Source: Paracoccus sp. (in: a-proteobacteria) (lineage in GTDB: Bacteria; Pseudomonadota; Alphaproteobacteria; Rhodobacterales; Rhodobacteraceae). Taken from it: 33,376 bases of DNA. The stretch is taken from positions 1-33,376 of the forward strand of contig JAUNTL010000026.1 of the NCBI GenBank assembly GCA_030538705.1, in the 5' to 3' direction. Positions 24,153 to 31,054 of this stretch are shown in pieces; position 1 is the first letter of the stretch, and each line of letters begins with the position of its first letter. The notes below the pieces were generated by a model. It did no database searches. It worked only from the letters and a program-made list of their open reading frames with translations, and had not been told where the DNA came from. A program made the position numbers and the translations under genes.

Positions 24153-25258
24153 GCAGCTGGACATACACCAACCCCGTGAAACTGCGTTTTGGCGCAGGTG
24201 TCATCGGCGAAATCGGCAGCTTCGTTGCAGGGCGTCCCTATCTGCTGGTGACCCACCCCGATGCGCCGATGGCGCAGTGGCGCGATCAGATCGTTGCCCG
24301 TGCCGGCGCTCCGCTTGCGGTTGTGGATGAGATCGAGCCGAACCCCTCGCTGAACATGCTGGAACGGATATGCGCCCGACTTGGGACCGAAGGTCATCGG
24401 CCGGCGTTGATTGTCGCGCTTGGCGGCGGCTCGGTGATCGACAGCGCCAAATTTCTGGCGGCGGGGCACGGTGCCTATGCTCCGGTCCATGCGCTGCTGG
24501 ATCAGGGGCTGGAACTCTCCAGACCTTCGCTACCCCTGATCGCGGTGCCCACGACAACTGGCACCGGCAGCGACCTGACCAAATGGGCCACGATCTGGGA
24601 CACCGGCAAAGGGCGTAAGCTATCGCTGAACCGTGACGATCTTTATGCCGAGGTCGCGCTTGTCGATCCCGACCTGACCACAAGCCTTCCGTGGACGCTG
24701 ACACTCACCACGGGTCTTGATGCATTGTCGCACAGCCTTGAAAGTCTGTGGAACCGCAATGCCAATCCCATCAGCCGGGGCCACGCGGTGCTTGCAACTC
24801 GCGATATCATGGCGGCGCTTCCGCGACTTCAGGCCGATCTGTCTGATCGTGCGGCGCGCCGGCTGCTGGCTATGGGCGCAACGCGCGCCGGTCTGGCGTT
24901 TTCCAACACTCAGACCGCACTGGCCCACAACATTTCCTATCCGCTGACGCTTCGTCATGGGGTGGTTCACGGCATCGCCTGTTCCTTCTGCCTGCCCGAA
25001 GTGATGCAGACGGCGCTGAACGTTGATGCGGATTGCGATCGAGCGCTCGAACAAATCTTCGGCGATATTGTCTCGGCACCGCAAAGGTTACGCACTTTTC
25101 TGAACGGGCTGGGTGTCCCCTCCGCCGCGTCAGAATTCGGTGCGGGCGATGCGGAATGGCACGATATCGTCACAGAAGCCTTTAGCGGTCCGCGCGGGCG
25201 CAATTTTATCGGGCATCTGCAGAAGTTTCCGATGCAAAAAATGACTGTGTCAGCTTAG
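24149..25258 (+). CDS. Iron-containing alcohol dehydrogenase, phosphonate-associated (phosphonoacetaldehyde/hydroxyethylphosphonate type)
   Basis: 369 residues, group III alcohol dehydrogenase. The nucleotide motif GGGSVID is at 92-98, and PTTTGTGSD at 134-142. Metal ligands are Asp191, His195, His260 and His274, in the normal spacing. An iron-dependent ADH subfamily is known to sit in phosphonate operons and includes phosphonoacetaldehyde reductases. The ATGA overlap with phnX ties it to that substrate. It could oxidise 2-hydroxyethylphosphonate to feed PhnX, or work in reverse to detoxify the aldehyde; in a catabolic operon the oxidative direction fits better. It is the last gene of the operon and a hairpin follows. 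Confidence 0.85.
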   Translation: MSSWTYTNPVKLRFGAGVIGEIGSFVAGRPYLLVTHPDAPMAQWRDQIVARAGAPLAVVDEIEPNPSLNMLERICARLGTEGHRPALIVALGGGSVIDSAKFLAAGHGAYAPVHALLDQGLELSRPSLPLIAVPTTTGTGSDLTKWATIWDTGKGRKLSLNRDDLYAEVALVDPDLTTSLPWTLTLTTGLDALSHSLESLWNRNANPISRGHAVLATRDIMAALPRLQADLSDRAARRLLAMGATRAGLAFSNTQTALAHNISYPLTLRHGVVHGIACSFCLPEVMQTALNVDADCDRALEQIFGDIVSAPQRLRTFLNGLGVPSAASEFGAGDAEWHDIVTEAFSGPRGRNFIGHLQKFPMQKMTVSA

Positions 25259-25275
25259 GTCCGGTTATTTGTGAC

Positions 25276-25294
25276 GGATTGGAGGCGCCAATCC
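25276..25294 (+). terminator. Candidate operon-end hairpin after the dehydrogenase gene
   Basis: Perfect 7-base arms GGATTGG and CCAATCC around AGGCG, 17 bases after the stop codon. There is no T-run downstream, so it is only a candidate terminator. It lies between the last operon gene and the right transposase relic. Confidence 0.4.
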
Positions 25295-25330
25295 ATAAGT
25301 CGATGATCGACGCACCAAATACTGACTAAA

Positions 25331-25430
25331 TTAGGGACAGGACTCATTTCGATCACAGCCAGAACATGACGGTTGCGGCGAGTGCGACGGCTGAGGGGAA
25401 TGCCTTGGGTGACGCGATCTATATCAACGG
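25331..25430 (-). mobile_element. IS5-family transposase C-terminal relic (right scar)
   Basis: On the minus strand bases 25412-25353 read SPKAFPSAVALAATVMFWL followed by a stop. This is the end of IS5-family transposases (typically CPKVFLSAIALAATVIFWL). Just upstream, after a frameshift, VDIDR recalls the preceding RYDR. Beyond the stop, bases 25335-25345 (GGACAGGACTC) could be the outer inverted repeat, and TTAG at 25331-25334 has the YTAR form of many IS5-family target duplications. Only the last quarter or less of the gene remains. It belongs to the same transposase type as the left relic but points the other way. Confidence 0.7.
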
Positions 25431-25515
25431 CAGCAAAAACACGCTGTTGAAGGCGCTGATCGCGGCAAACGGAGGGAAAACGGCGGGAATCGGCGTTCCC
25501 GATTTTATACCAAGG

Positions 25516-25605
25516 TGGCGGACGGTGAGGGATTCGAACCCTCGAGACGGTTCCCCGCCTACACACTTTCCAGGCGTGCGCCTTCGACCACTCGGCCAAC
25601 CGTCC
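25516..25605 (-). tRNA. tRNA-Ser (anticodon GGA)
   Basis: A complete 90-base tRNA including an encoded CCA (25516-25518). The acceptor stem is GGACGGT paired with ACCGTCC, discriminator G. The T-arm is GAGGG-TTCGAAT-CCCTC, the anticodon loop reads CTGGAAA with anticodon GGA, and there is a long variable arm as expected for serine (class II). It decodes UCC and UCU. Its 3' end faces the accessory module on the left, a common arrangement at island borders. No second copy of its 3' end is seen in the window. Confidence 0.95.
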
Positions 25606-25646
25606 GTGCCCGCGCTAGTTAGCTGCTGTTGTGGCCGCGCGCAAGA

Positions 25647-26210
25647 TCACAGCTTCGAAATACGTTCCTGCAATGCAGCAAGCTGGCGGCGGATCTCGTC
25701 CATATCGTCTGGCGCCGGCCCGGCGTCCCCGTCCGGTGCCGGGCCAGAGGCGCCGGGCGTGCCGCGCCAGCCGCCCATCATGGCGCGCAGGAATGCCTGC
25801 TGCTGACGCTGCAACCCCTCAAAGCCGGGCATCGACGACATCGGGCCGGACATCGCGGCCATATTCTCCATGATCTTGGACTGGCCCTCGCGCAGCATCT
25901 CAAAGCTGGCGGCAAGGAATTGCGGCACCACGCTCTGGGCCTGGCTGGTATAGCTGCGCACCAGATCGGTCAGCACATCGACCGGCAGAACATTCTCGCC
26001 ACGGCTTTCATGTTCGGCAATGATCTGAAGCAGATATTGCCGGGTCAGGTCGTCCCCGGATTTCAGATCGACAATCCTGACCTCACGCCCGGCGCGGATG
26101 AAGGCGGCGATATCCTCCAGCGTGACGTAATCACTCGTTTCGGTATTATAAAGCCGGCGGCTGGCATAGCGCTTTATCAGCAGTGGCTTGTCGTCGGCGG
26201 CACTGGCCAT
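25647..26210 (-). CDS. phaR: PhaR, PHB-responsive repressor
   Basis: 187 residues from the ATG at 26210 (MASAADDKPLLIKRYASRRLYNTETSDYV); upstream in-frame ATGs would add residues unlike the family. The N-terminal PHB/PHA accumulation regulator DNA-binding domain covers about residues 8-70. The middle is a domain that binds PHB granules. The C-terminus is Gln/Met-rich, then acidic and proline-rich. PhaR represses phaP and its own gene, and is released when it binds nascent PHB. A CTGC-N4-GCA half-perfect operator lies at 26226-26237, just before the start, supporting autoregulation. The tRNA-Ser gene follows 41 bases downstream. Confidence 0.93.
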   Translation of the reverse strand: MASAADDKPLLIKRYASRRLYNTETSDYVTLEDIAAFIRAGREVRIVDLKSGDDLTRQYLLQIIAEHESRGENVLPVDVLTDLVRSYTSQAQSVVPQFLAASFEMLREGQSKIMENMAAMSGPMSSMPGFEGLQRQQQAFLRAMMGGWRGTPGASGPAPDGDAGPAPDDMDEIRRQLAALQERISKL

Positions 26211-26225
26211 CAGCATTCCCCGGGC

Positions 26226-26237
26226 TTGCATTTGCAG
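26226..26237 (-). promoter_or_regulatory. Candidate PhaR operator before phaR
   Basis: On the minus strand reads CTGC-AAAT-GCAA, one base off the CTGC-N4-GCAG form of PhaR sites described in Paracoccus denitrificans, within a TGC-rich stretch. It lies 16 bases before the phaR start, in the phaP-phaR gap, a region known to bind PhaR in that species. Confidence 0.5.
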
Positions 26238-26274
26238 CATCTTGCGATCAATCCGCCGCGAATGCAAAGAAAAA

Positions 26275-26295
26275 GGGCGGCCAGCAGGGCCGCCC
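26275..26295 (-). terminator. Rho-independent terminator after phaP
   Basis: Perfect 8-base arms GGGCGGCC and GGCCGCCC around AGCAG. On the minus strand it is followed by TTTTTCTTT. It lies about 40 bases past the phaP stop, so phaP is a separate, strongly terminated message from phaR. Confidence 0.85.
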
Positions 26296-26333
26296 CGTTC
26301 CGGTCAGGCGGTCCGAAACCGGACCCGCGCGCC

Positions 26334-26789
26334 TCAGGCTTTGGTGGCAGCCGTGGTCGCTTTCTTGACAGCGTCCTGGGCTTGCTTGGTGGCCTTTTCG
26401 GCGGTCTTCTGGGCGTCTTCAGCCAGATCTTTGCCGGCAGCCATCAGCAGATCGACGGTTTCCATCTGCAGTTTCTTGGCGACTTCGGCAAAGGCCGACA
26501 TATGTTCGGCGGCGCTTTCGGTGGCGGCGCTGGCAAAATCGGTGAACGCTTTGGCATAGGCGCTGGCGTCGTCTTTCTTGGCGGTCAGTTCACCGACGCG
26601 GGCGATCGTGTCCTTGGCCCACTGGGCCGAGATCTCGGTCGAACGCTCGGCGGCCGACAGGGCGACGCGGGCCATTTTTTCGTTCAGGGCAGACTGGGTC
26701 TTGAACGCATCCTGCATCGACGAGGAGTCGATCGGGAAGTTCGCCATCATGTCCTGCATGGTCTTGGTGAAGTCGGGTGCTTTAGCCAT
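26334..26789 (-). CDS. phaP: PhaP, phasin (PHB granule surface protein)
   Basis: 151 residues (about 16 kDa) from the ATG at 26789, with AGGAG 10 bases before it. Phasins coat PHB granules and control their size and number. The protein is almost wholly helical and has no cysteine. The N-terminal half contains PIDSSSMQDAFKTQSALNEKMARVALSAAERS. The end is an Ala/Lys/Thr-rich tail (KATKQAQDAVKKATTAATKA) resembling PhaF-type DNA-binding tails in miniature. It matches the small phasin of Paracoccus in size and place between phaC and phaR. PhaR sites upstream indicate PHB-induced expression. Confidence 0.92.
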   Translation of the reverse strand: MAKAPDFTKTMQDMMANFPIDSSSMQDAFKTQSALNEKMARVALSAAERSTEISAQWAKDTIARVGELTAKKDDASAYAKAFTDFASAATESAAEHMSAFAEVAKKLQMETVDLLMAAGKDLAEDAQKTAEKATKQAQDAVKKATTAATKA

Positions 26790-26855
26790 AATCAAATGCT
26801 CCTGGACCGGGCGGCGGGAGGGGAGGAGGGATGCCGCGCTTTATTCGGTAGCAGG

Positions 26856-26884
26856 ACGATAAATGCTGCGCCGCAGCAATTCAA
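26856..26884 (-). promoter_or_regulatory. Candidate phaP promoter with a PhaR operator in its spacer
   Basis: On the minus strand TTGAAT (26884-26879), a 17-base spacer, then TATCGT (26861-26856) form a plausible sigma-70 promoter, about 70 bases before phaP. The spacer is almost filled by the palindrome CTGC-GCC/GGC-GCAG at 26866-26876, a PhaR site of the N3 type. Repressor binding there would block RNA polymerase directly. The -35 and -10 each match consensus at 4 of 6 positions. Confidence 0.55.
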
Positions 26885-26907
26885 GGGGAATTTCTGCGGC
26901 GCAGCAT
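26863..26907. promoter_or_regulatory. Long inverted repeat with two PhaR operators between phaC and phaP
   Basis: Arms of 14 bases (ATGCTGCGCCGCAG at 26863-26876 and CTGCGGCGCAGCAT at 26894-26907) are perfectly complementary. The inner AATTC/GAATT extends the pairing after one mismatch. Each arm also holds its own CTGC-N3-GCAG palindrome (26866-26876 and 26894-26904). It may act as a double PhaR operator, and as RNA it could also terminate phaC transcription 36 bases past the phaC stop. Confidence 0.75.
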
Positions 26908-26942
26908 AAGTCATGCCGGGCATTGATAATTTTTTTGCCGCC

Positions 26943-29273
26943 TCAGTATCGCTGATGGACATAGCTGCCCGGCGCGGCGGCGAATCCGTCATCCGGCTGT
27001 CGGGAATCGGTCATCGGACCAGAATGCGCGGCCAGCCATTCCCGCCAGACCGGCCACCAGCTGCCAGGGGCAAAGCTGGCACCTTCGCGCCAGCTGTCCG
27101 GCGTGCCGCTGAAATCGCCAGAGCCGGTGTAATGGCCGTATTTCTTTTTTGACGGCGGGTTCACAATGCCGGCGATATGGCCGGATTCAGACAGGATAAA
27201 GCGCTTGTCATCCGATCCCATCTGAGCCACGCCCTTCCAGCTGAATTTCCACGGCGCGATATGGTCGCTTTCGCAACCGATCGCGATCAGCGGCAGGCGA
27301 ACATCCGACAGTTTCAGCTTGTGCCCGAACATCTCGTAACCGTCACCGACCAGCTGGTTCTGCTGGCACAGCCCGCGCAGATATTCGACCGTCATGCGGC
27401 CCGGCAGGTTGGTGCTGTCGCCGTTCCAGTAAAGCAGGTCAAAGGCCGGCGGCGCCTCGCCCAGCAGATAGGAACGGATTGCCGGCCCCCAGACCAGATC
27501 ATTTGCCCGCAGAAAGCTCATCGTGCGCGTCATCAGCGACGAGGCAAAGATACCTGCGCGTTCGACCTCGGCGGCGATGCCGTCGACAAAATCGTTTTGC
27601 AGAAAGGGTGTGAACTCTCCCTGTTCGCCAAAATCGGTCAGCGTCGTGAAAAACGTCGCCGAGGCCACGCGGTCATCGCCGCGCTGCGCCATCAGCGCAA
27701 GGGTCAGCGACAGCGTCGTCCCGCCGATGCAATAGCCGATCGCATTCAGCTTGGGCTGGCCGGTGATCTCGGTGATCGCCTGCATGACGGACAGATAGGC
27801 TTCGACATAATCCTCCAGCCCGACATCGGCAAAACTGGCATCCGGGTTGCGCCAGGACACGACGAACAACGTGTATCCCTGATCAACGATCCACCGGATC
27901 AGGCTGTTTTCCGGCTTGAGATCAAGGATATAGAACTTGTTGATCCAGGGCGGAAAGATCACCAGCGGCCGGGCATGGACCTGATCGGTCGTCGGCGCAT
28001 ACTGGATCAGCTCATAAAGCCGTTCCCGCCGCACGACCCGGCCGGGTGCCGTGCCGATATTCTCGCCCACCGAAAAGGCGTTGCGGTCAGCCAGCGAGAC
28101 CACCAGCTCGCCGCCATGGGTCTCGACGTCACGCACGAGATTTTCCAGCCCCTTGACGAGGCTTTCGCCCTCGGTCTCCAGCGCGCGCTCGATCGCGTCG
28201 GGGTTGGTCGCCAGGAAATTGGTCGGCGCGAACATGTCGATGATCTGGTTGGTCAGCCAGTCCAGCCGGCGCTGATCGACCGGATTGAGCATATCGAGTT
28301 CCTGCGCCGCCTCACGCATGGCGGCGGCATTGGTCTGATACTGCCGCTTTACCATGTTGAAATAAGGATGCGTCTGCCACAGCGGGTTGCGGAAACGCTT
28401 GTCGGTTTCGGGCGCGTCATCGGGGGGGGCCGTCAGCTTGCCACGCACGATCTGGGATTGCATCTCGGCGAAATGGCCAAGTGTGGCGCCCCAGTATTTC
28501 ACCTGCTGCTCAAGGATGCGTGCAGGTTGCTCGGCCCAGAGCTTGGCCATCGCCACCCCGGCATTGACCACCAGATCGGCACCCGGCCCCTCGACACCGG
28601 GGTCATGGATCGGCCGCCCGGCCAGAGCGGTCGCCAGACGCTGTGTCAGCGCCTCGATCCGTTCGATATTCTCGGCCAGCAGGCCGGCGGCCGGCGGAGT
28701 TTCACCCGCCGCTGCCGGCGATGCTGCGGCCCCGGCGCTGACCGAGGCGCCGGCGGCCAGATCTGCTGATGCGGCCGCCGCGATGGTCGCCGGATCCGGG
28801 CCGTCGCGGCCGGCAGGTTTGCCGCCCGACCGCCGGGGCGCCCCCGGTTTTCGCACCGCTGCACCTGACACCGCAGGCTTGGCGGCAGAGGTGGCGGCGC
28901 GGCGGGCGGCGGGTTTTTTCTCTTTGGCGGGTGCTGCCGCTGTCTTTGCGGCTGGTTTCCCGGCCGGTTTGCGCGCAGGTTTGGCGCTTGTCTGTTTTCC
29001 GGCCGTGGCCGGCCTGGCAGCGGTTGCCGGCTTGGCCGGCTTGGCGCTCGTGGCTGGTTTGGCGGCGGTTGCCGGCTTGGCGACCGGGGCCGGCTGGGCG
29101 GGTTGGGCGGCGGCTGCCGGGGCCGTGGCCCGTTTGGTGGCCGCCCCCGCCGCGCGTGGTTTTGCTGCGGTTTTCGGCGCAGCGCCCCCCCCTGCCCCGA
29201 CGCTGCCTTGCGTTTTGGCGCGGCGGGCTTCCTTGCCCCGCCGGGGCGTCTTTTCTGTGTCCTTGCTTGCCAT
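26943..29273 (-). CDS. phaC: PhaC, class I PHB synthase with a long Ala/Lys/Pro-rich N-terminal tail
   Basis: 776 residues; class I synthases are usually about 590-620. The catalytic part is normal: the lipase-like box GYCIGG with Cys515, Asp670 (in CESDH) and His699 (in SGHIAG) form the triad, with spacing close to Cys319, Asp480 and His508 of Cupriavidus necator. The enzyme polymerises 3-hydroxybutyryl-CoA at the granule surface. The extra part, about residues 1-195, is built of Ala, Lys, Pro, Thr, Arg and Gly with repeated AKPA-type units, like histone H1 or PhaF tails. The start has AGGGGGG 10 bases upstream, and no Met occurs in frame before about residue 238, so the tail seems genuine. 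Divergent from phaZ. Confidence 0.92.
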   Translation of the reverse strand: MASKDTEKTPRRGKEARRAKTQGSVGAGGGAAPKTAAKPRAAGAATKRATAPAAAAQPAQPAPVAKPATAAKPATSAKPAKPATAARPATAGKQTSAKPARKPAGKPAAKTAAAPAKEKKPAARRAATSAAKPAVSGAAVRKPGAPRRSGGKPAGRDGPDPATIAAAASADLAAGASVSAGAAASPAAAGETPPAAGLLAENIERIEALTQRLATALAGRPIHDPGVEGPGADLVVNAGVAMAKLWAEQPARILEQQVKYWGATLGHFAEMQSQIVRGKLTAPPDDAPETDKRFRNPLWQTHPYFNMVKRQYQTNAAAMREAAQELDMLNPVDQRRLDWLTNQIIDMFAPTNFLATNPDAIERALETEGESLVKGLENLVRDVETHGGELVVSLADRNAFSVGENIGTAPGRVVRRERLYELIQYAPTTDQVHARPLVIFPPWINKFYILDLKPENSLIRWIVDQGYTLFVVSWRNPDASFADVGLEDYVEAYLSVMQAITEITGQPKLNAIGYCIGGTTLSLTLALMAQRGDDRVASATFFTTLTDFGEQGEFTPFLQNDFVDGIAAEVERAGIFASSLMTRTMSFLRANDLVWGPAIRSYLLGEAPPAFDLLYWNGDSTNLPGRMTVEYLRGLCQQNQLVGDGYEMFGHKLKLSDVRLPLIAIGCESDHIAPWKFSWKGVAQMGSDDKRFILSESGHIAGIVNPPSKKKYGHYTGSGDFSGTPDSWREGASFAPGSWWPVWREWLAAHSGPMTDSRQPDDGFAAAPGSYVHQRY

Positions 29274-29373
29274 GACCGGTAAACCCCCCTAATCCTCGAT
29301 TTTATCTTATCCGGCGGAATCACTTTGAAAAAGGGGGCAGTTCCCGCGCCGGAACGAACAGGAGACGGTGTGA

Positions 29374-30726
29374 ATGGCCAAGCAACCGCTCAAGGGTCTG
29401 CTTTCCTATGATATGATGGAAACGATCCGTAACACGAACGAGTGGATGGGCGCCTCGGCGCGCGCGATGGCATCCTATCCCGCTTTTGCGATGATCCCGC
29501 ACCCGTTCTTCAAGCTGATGAGCGCCTGGGGCCGCGTCACCGAACGCAGCTTTGCCCGCATGGTGATCAAGCCCGACTGGGGCATCCCGCCGATTGCCGG
29601 CGAGGACGGTCAGGATCATATCGTCTATGTCGAGCCGGTGCTGACCCGCGACTTTGGCGATCTGGTCCAGTTCCGCGTCGCCCGGCGCGCGCCGATGTCG
29701 CGCAAGATCCTGCTCGTCGCCCCGATGTCGGGCCATTATGCGACGCTGCTGCGCTCGACCGTATCCTCGCTGCTGGCGGATGCCGATATCTATATCACCG
29801 ACTGGCACAATGCCCGCGACATCCCGGTCAGCAAGGGCAAGTTCGACATCGAGGATTATACGAAATACCTCGTTGATTTCATGAAATTTCTCGGGCCGGA
29901 CCTGAATGTCATCGCGGTCTGTCAGCCGGCGCCGCTGGCGCTTGCGGCGACCGCTGTGCTGGCGGAAACCGATCCGAAATCCCAGCCCCGCACATTGACC
30001 CTGATCGGCGGGCCGATCGACCCGGATGCGGCCGCGACCGAAGTCACCGATTTCGGCAACCGCATGACCATGGGCGAGCTGGAATATCACGTCATCCAGC
30101 AGGTCGGATTCAAATACATGGGCGCCGGGCGGATGGTCTATCCGGGGCTGGCACAGCTTTCATCATTCATCGCGATGAATGCCGAAACCCATGCGCAGGC
30201 CTTTATTGACAAGATCTTTGCCGAAGCGCGTGGTCAGGGGTCCGAGGCCGACCGCCACAACAGGTTCTATGACGAATATCTCGCCGTGATGGATATGACG
30301 GCAGAGTTCTATCTCTCCACGGTTGAGCGTATCTTCAAGGGGCTGGAGATCGCGCAGAACCGCTTCAGCGTCGATGGCCGCCCGGTTGATATCGGGCGCA
30401 TTACCGATGTCGCGGTCATGACCGTCGAGGGCGCCAAGGACGACATCTCGGCCCCCGGCCAATGTGTCGCGGCGCTTGATCTGTGTTCGGGCGTGCCGGA
30501 CAGCAAGAAAATCCAGCACCTTGAACCCGATGCCGGGCATTACGGCATTTTCGCCGGCAAAAGCTGGCGGTTGAACATTCGCCCGCTGGTGCTTGATTTC
30601 ATTGACGACGCCAGTGCCGGCGCCGTCAATGCCGGGGCCGCGCGAAAGCCGCGTCGTAAACGTGGCGGCACGCCCACGCGCGAGGGCAACGAGGTCTTGC
30701 GCGACGACAGCAAACTGGCGGTCTGA
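29374..30726 (+). CDS. phaZ: PhaZ, intracellular PHB depolymerase
   Basis: 450 residues, preceded by AGGAG 9 bases before the ATG. It breaks down stored PHB granules in the cytoplasm. The nucleophile is Cys183 in VCQPA, in place of a lipase serine, with Asp356 (in GAKDD) and His389 (in DAGHYG). These match Cys183, Asp355 and His388 of the C. necator intracellular enzyme almost exactly. There is no signal peptide. The C-terminal 30 residues are basic (ARKPRRKRGG) and probably disordered. It shares a 100-base divergent gap with phaC, allowing opposing control of synthesis and breakdown. Confidence 0.94.
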   Translation: MAKQPLKGLLSYDMMETIRNTNEWMGASARAMASYPAFAMIPHPFFKLMSAWGRVTERSFARMVIKPDWGIPPIAGEDGQDHIVYVEPVLTRDFGDLVQFRVARRAPMSRKILLVAPMSGHYATLLRSTVSSLLADADIYITDWHNARDIPVSKGKFDIEDYTKYLVDFMKFLGPDLNVIAVCQPAPLALAATAVLAETDPKSQPRTLTLIGGPIDPDAAATEVTDFGNRMTMGELEYHVIQQVGFKYMGAGRMVYPGLAQLSSFIAMNAETHAQAFIDKIFAEARGQGSEADRHNRFYDEYLAVMDMTAEFYLSTVERIFKGLEIAQNRFSVDGRPVDIGRITDVAVMTVEGAKDDISAPGQCVAALDLCSGVPDSKKIQHLEPDAGHYGIFAGKSWRLNIRPLVLDFIDDASAGAVNAGAARKPRRKRGGTPTREGNEVLRDDSKLAV

Positions 30727-30775
30727 GAGGCGCGGCGCAGGCACGCGCCCCCTTGCAACGGCAGATGACGGCGCG

Positions 30776-30806
30776 CTGTGCCCCGCTCTGAGGGCGCAAG
30801 GCACAG
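30776..30806 (+). terminator. Candidate phaZ terminator hairpin
   Basis: Perfect 7-base arms CTGTGCC and GGCACAG, with extra CGC/GCG pairing possible inside the loop, 50 bases after the phaZ stop. No T-run follows, so it is a weak candidate. Confidence 0.35.
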
Positions 30807-30840
30807 CAGCCAGCACGGGCGGGCGTGATAACCGGCCCGG

Positions 30841-30922
30841 CTGATCTGACAGATTGCCTGTCGGAGTGAAAAACGGGCGGCCCGCCCCAGCTGATCTGAC
30901 AGATGATAGGATTGCCTGTCGG
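30841..30922. repeat. Pair of direct repeats, each able to form a small hairpin
   Basis: CTGATCTGACAGAT occurs at 30841-30854 and again at 30891-30904, exactly 50 bases apart. Each is followed by TGCCTGTCGG, at once in the first copy (30855-30864) and after an 8-base insertion in the second (30913-30922). In both, GACAG can pair with CTGTC. They may be an extragenic repeat family or a tandem duplication with one indel. Confidence 0.7.
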
Positions 30923-31054
30923 GGGTGCGGGAAACTGCAAAAAAACCGCTCTGATCGCGATGGCAAGGTAACCGGCCGGACAGCACGGATCATCAGCCCC
31001 GGCCGTGGCCACGGCAGCCGTATAGCCCCTGAAACCCTCGCGCCGGTCGCGCTG

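Larger units (their letters stand above)
30727..31054. other. Convergent intergenic gap between phaZ and purU
   Basis: 328 bases with no gene I can support. It holds a hairpin with arms CTGTGCC/GGCACAG (30776-30806) that may end phaZ transcription, the two direct repeats described separately, and a run of seven adenines near 30950. Open frames here are short and lack ribosome sites. Confidence 0.6.

Noticed and set aside
25405-25515. Plus-strand frame reading YINGSKNTLLKALIAANGG before the tRNA.
   Set aside because: No start or ribosome site and no family recognised; it overlaps the transposase relic on the other strand.
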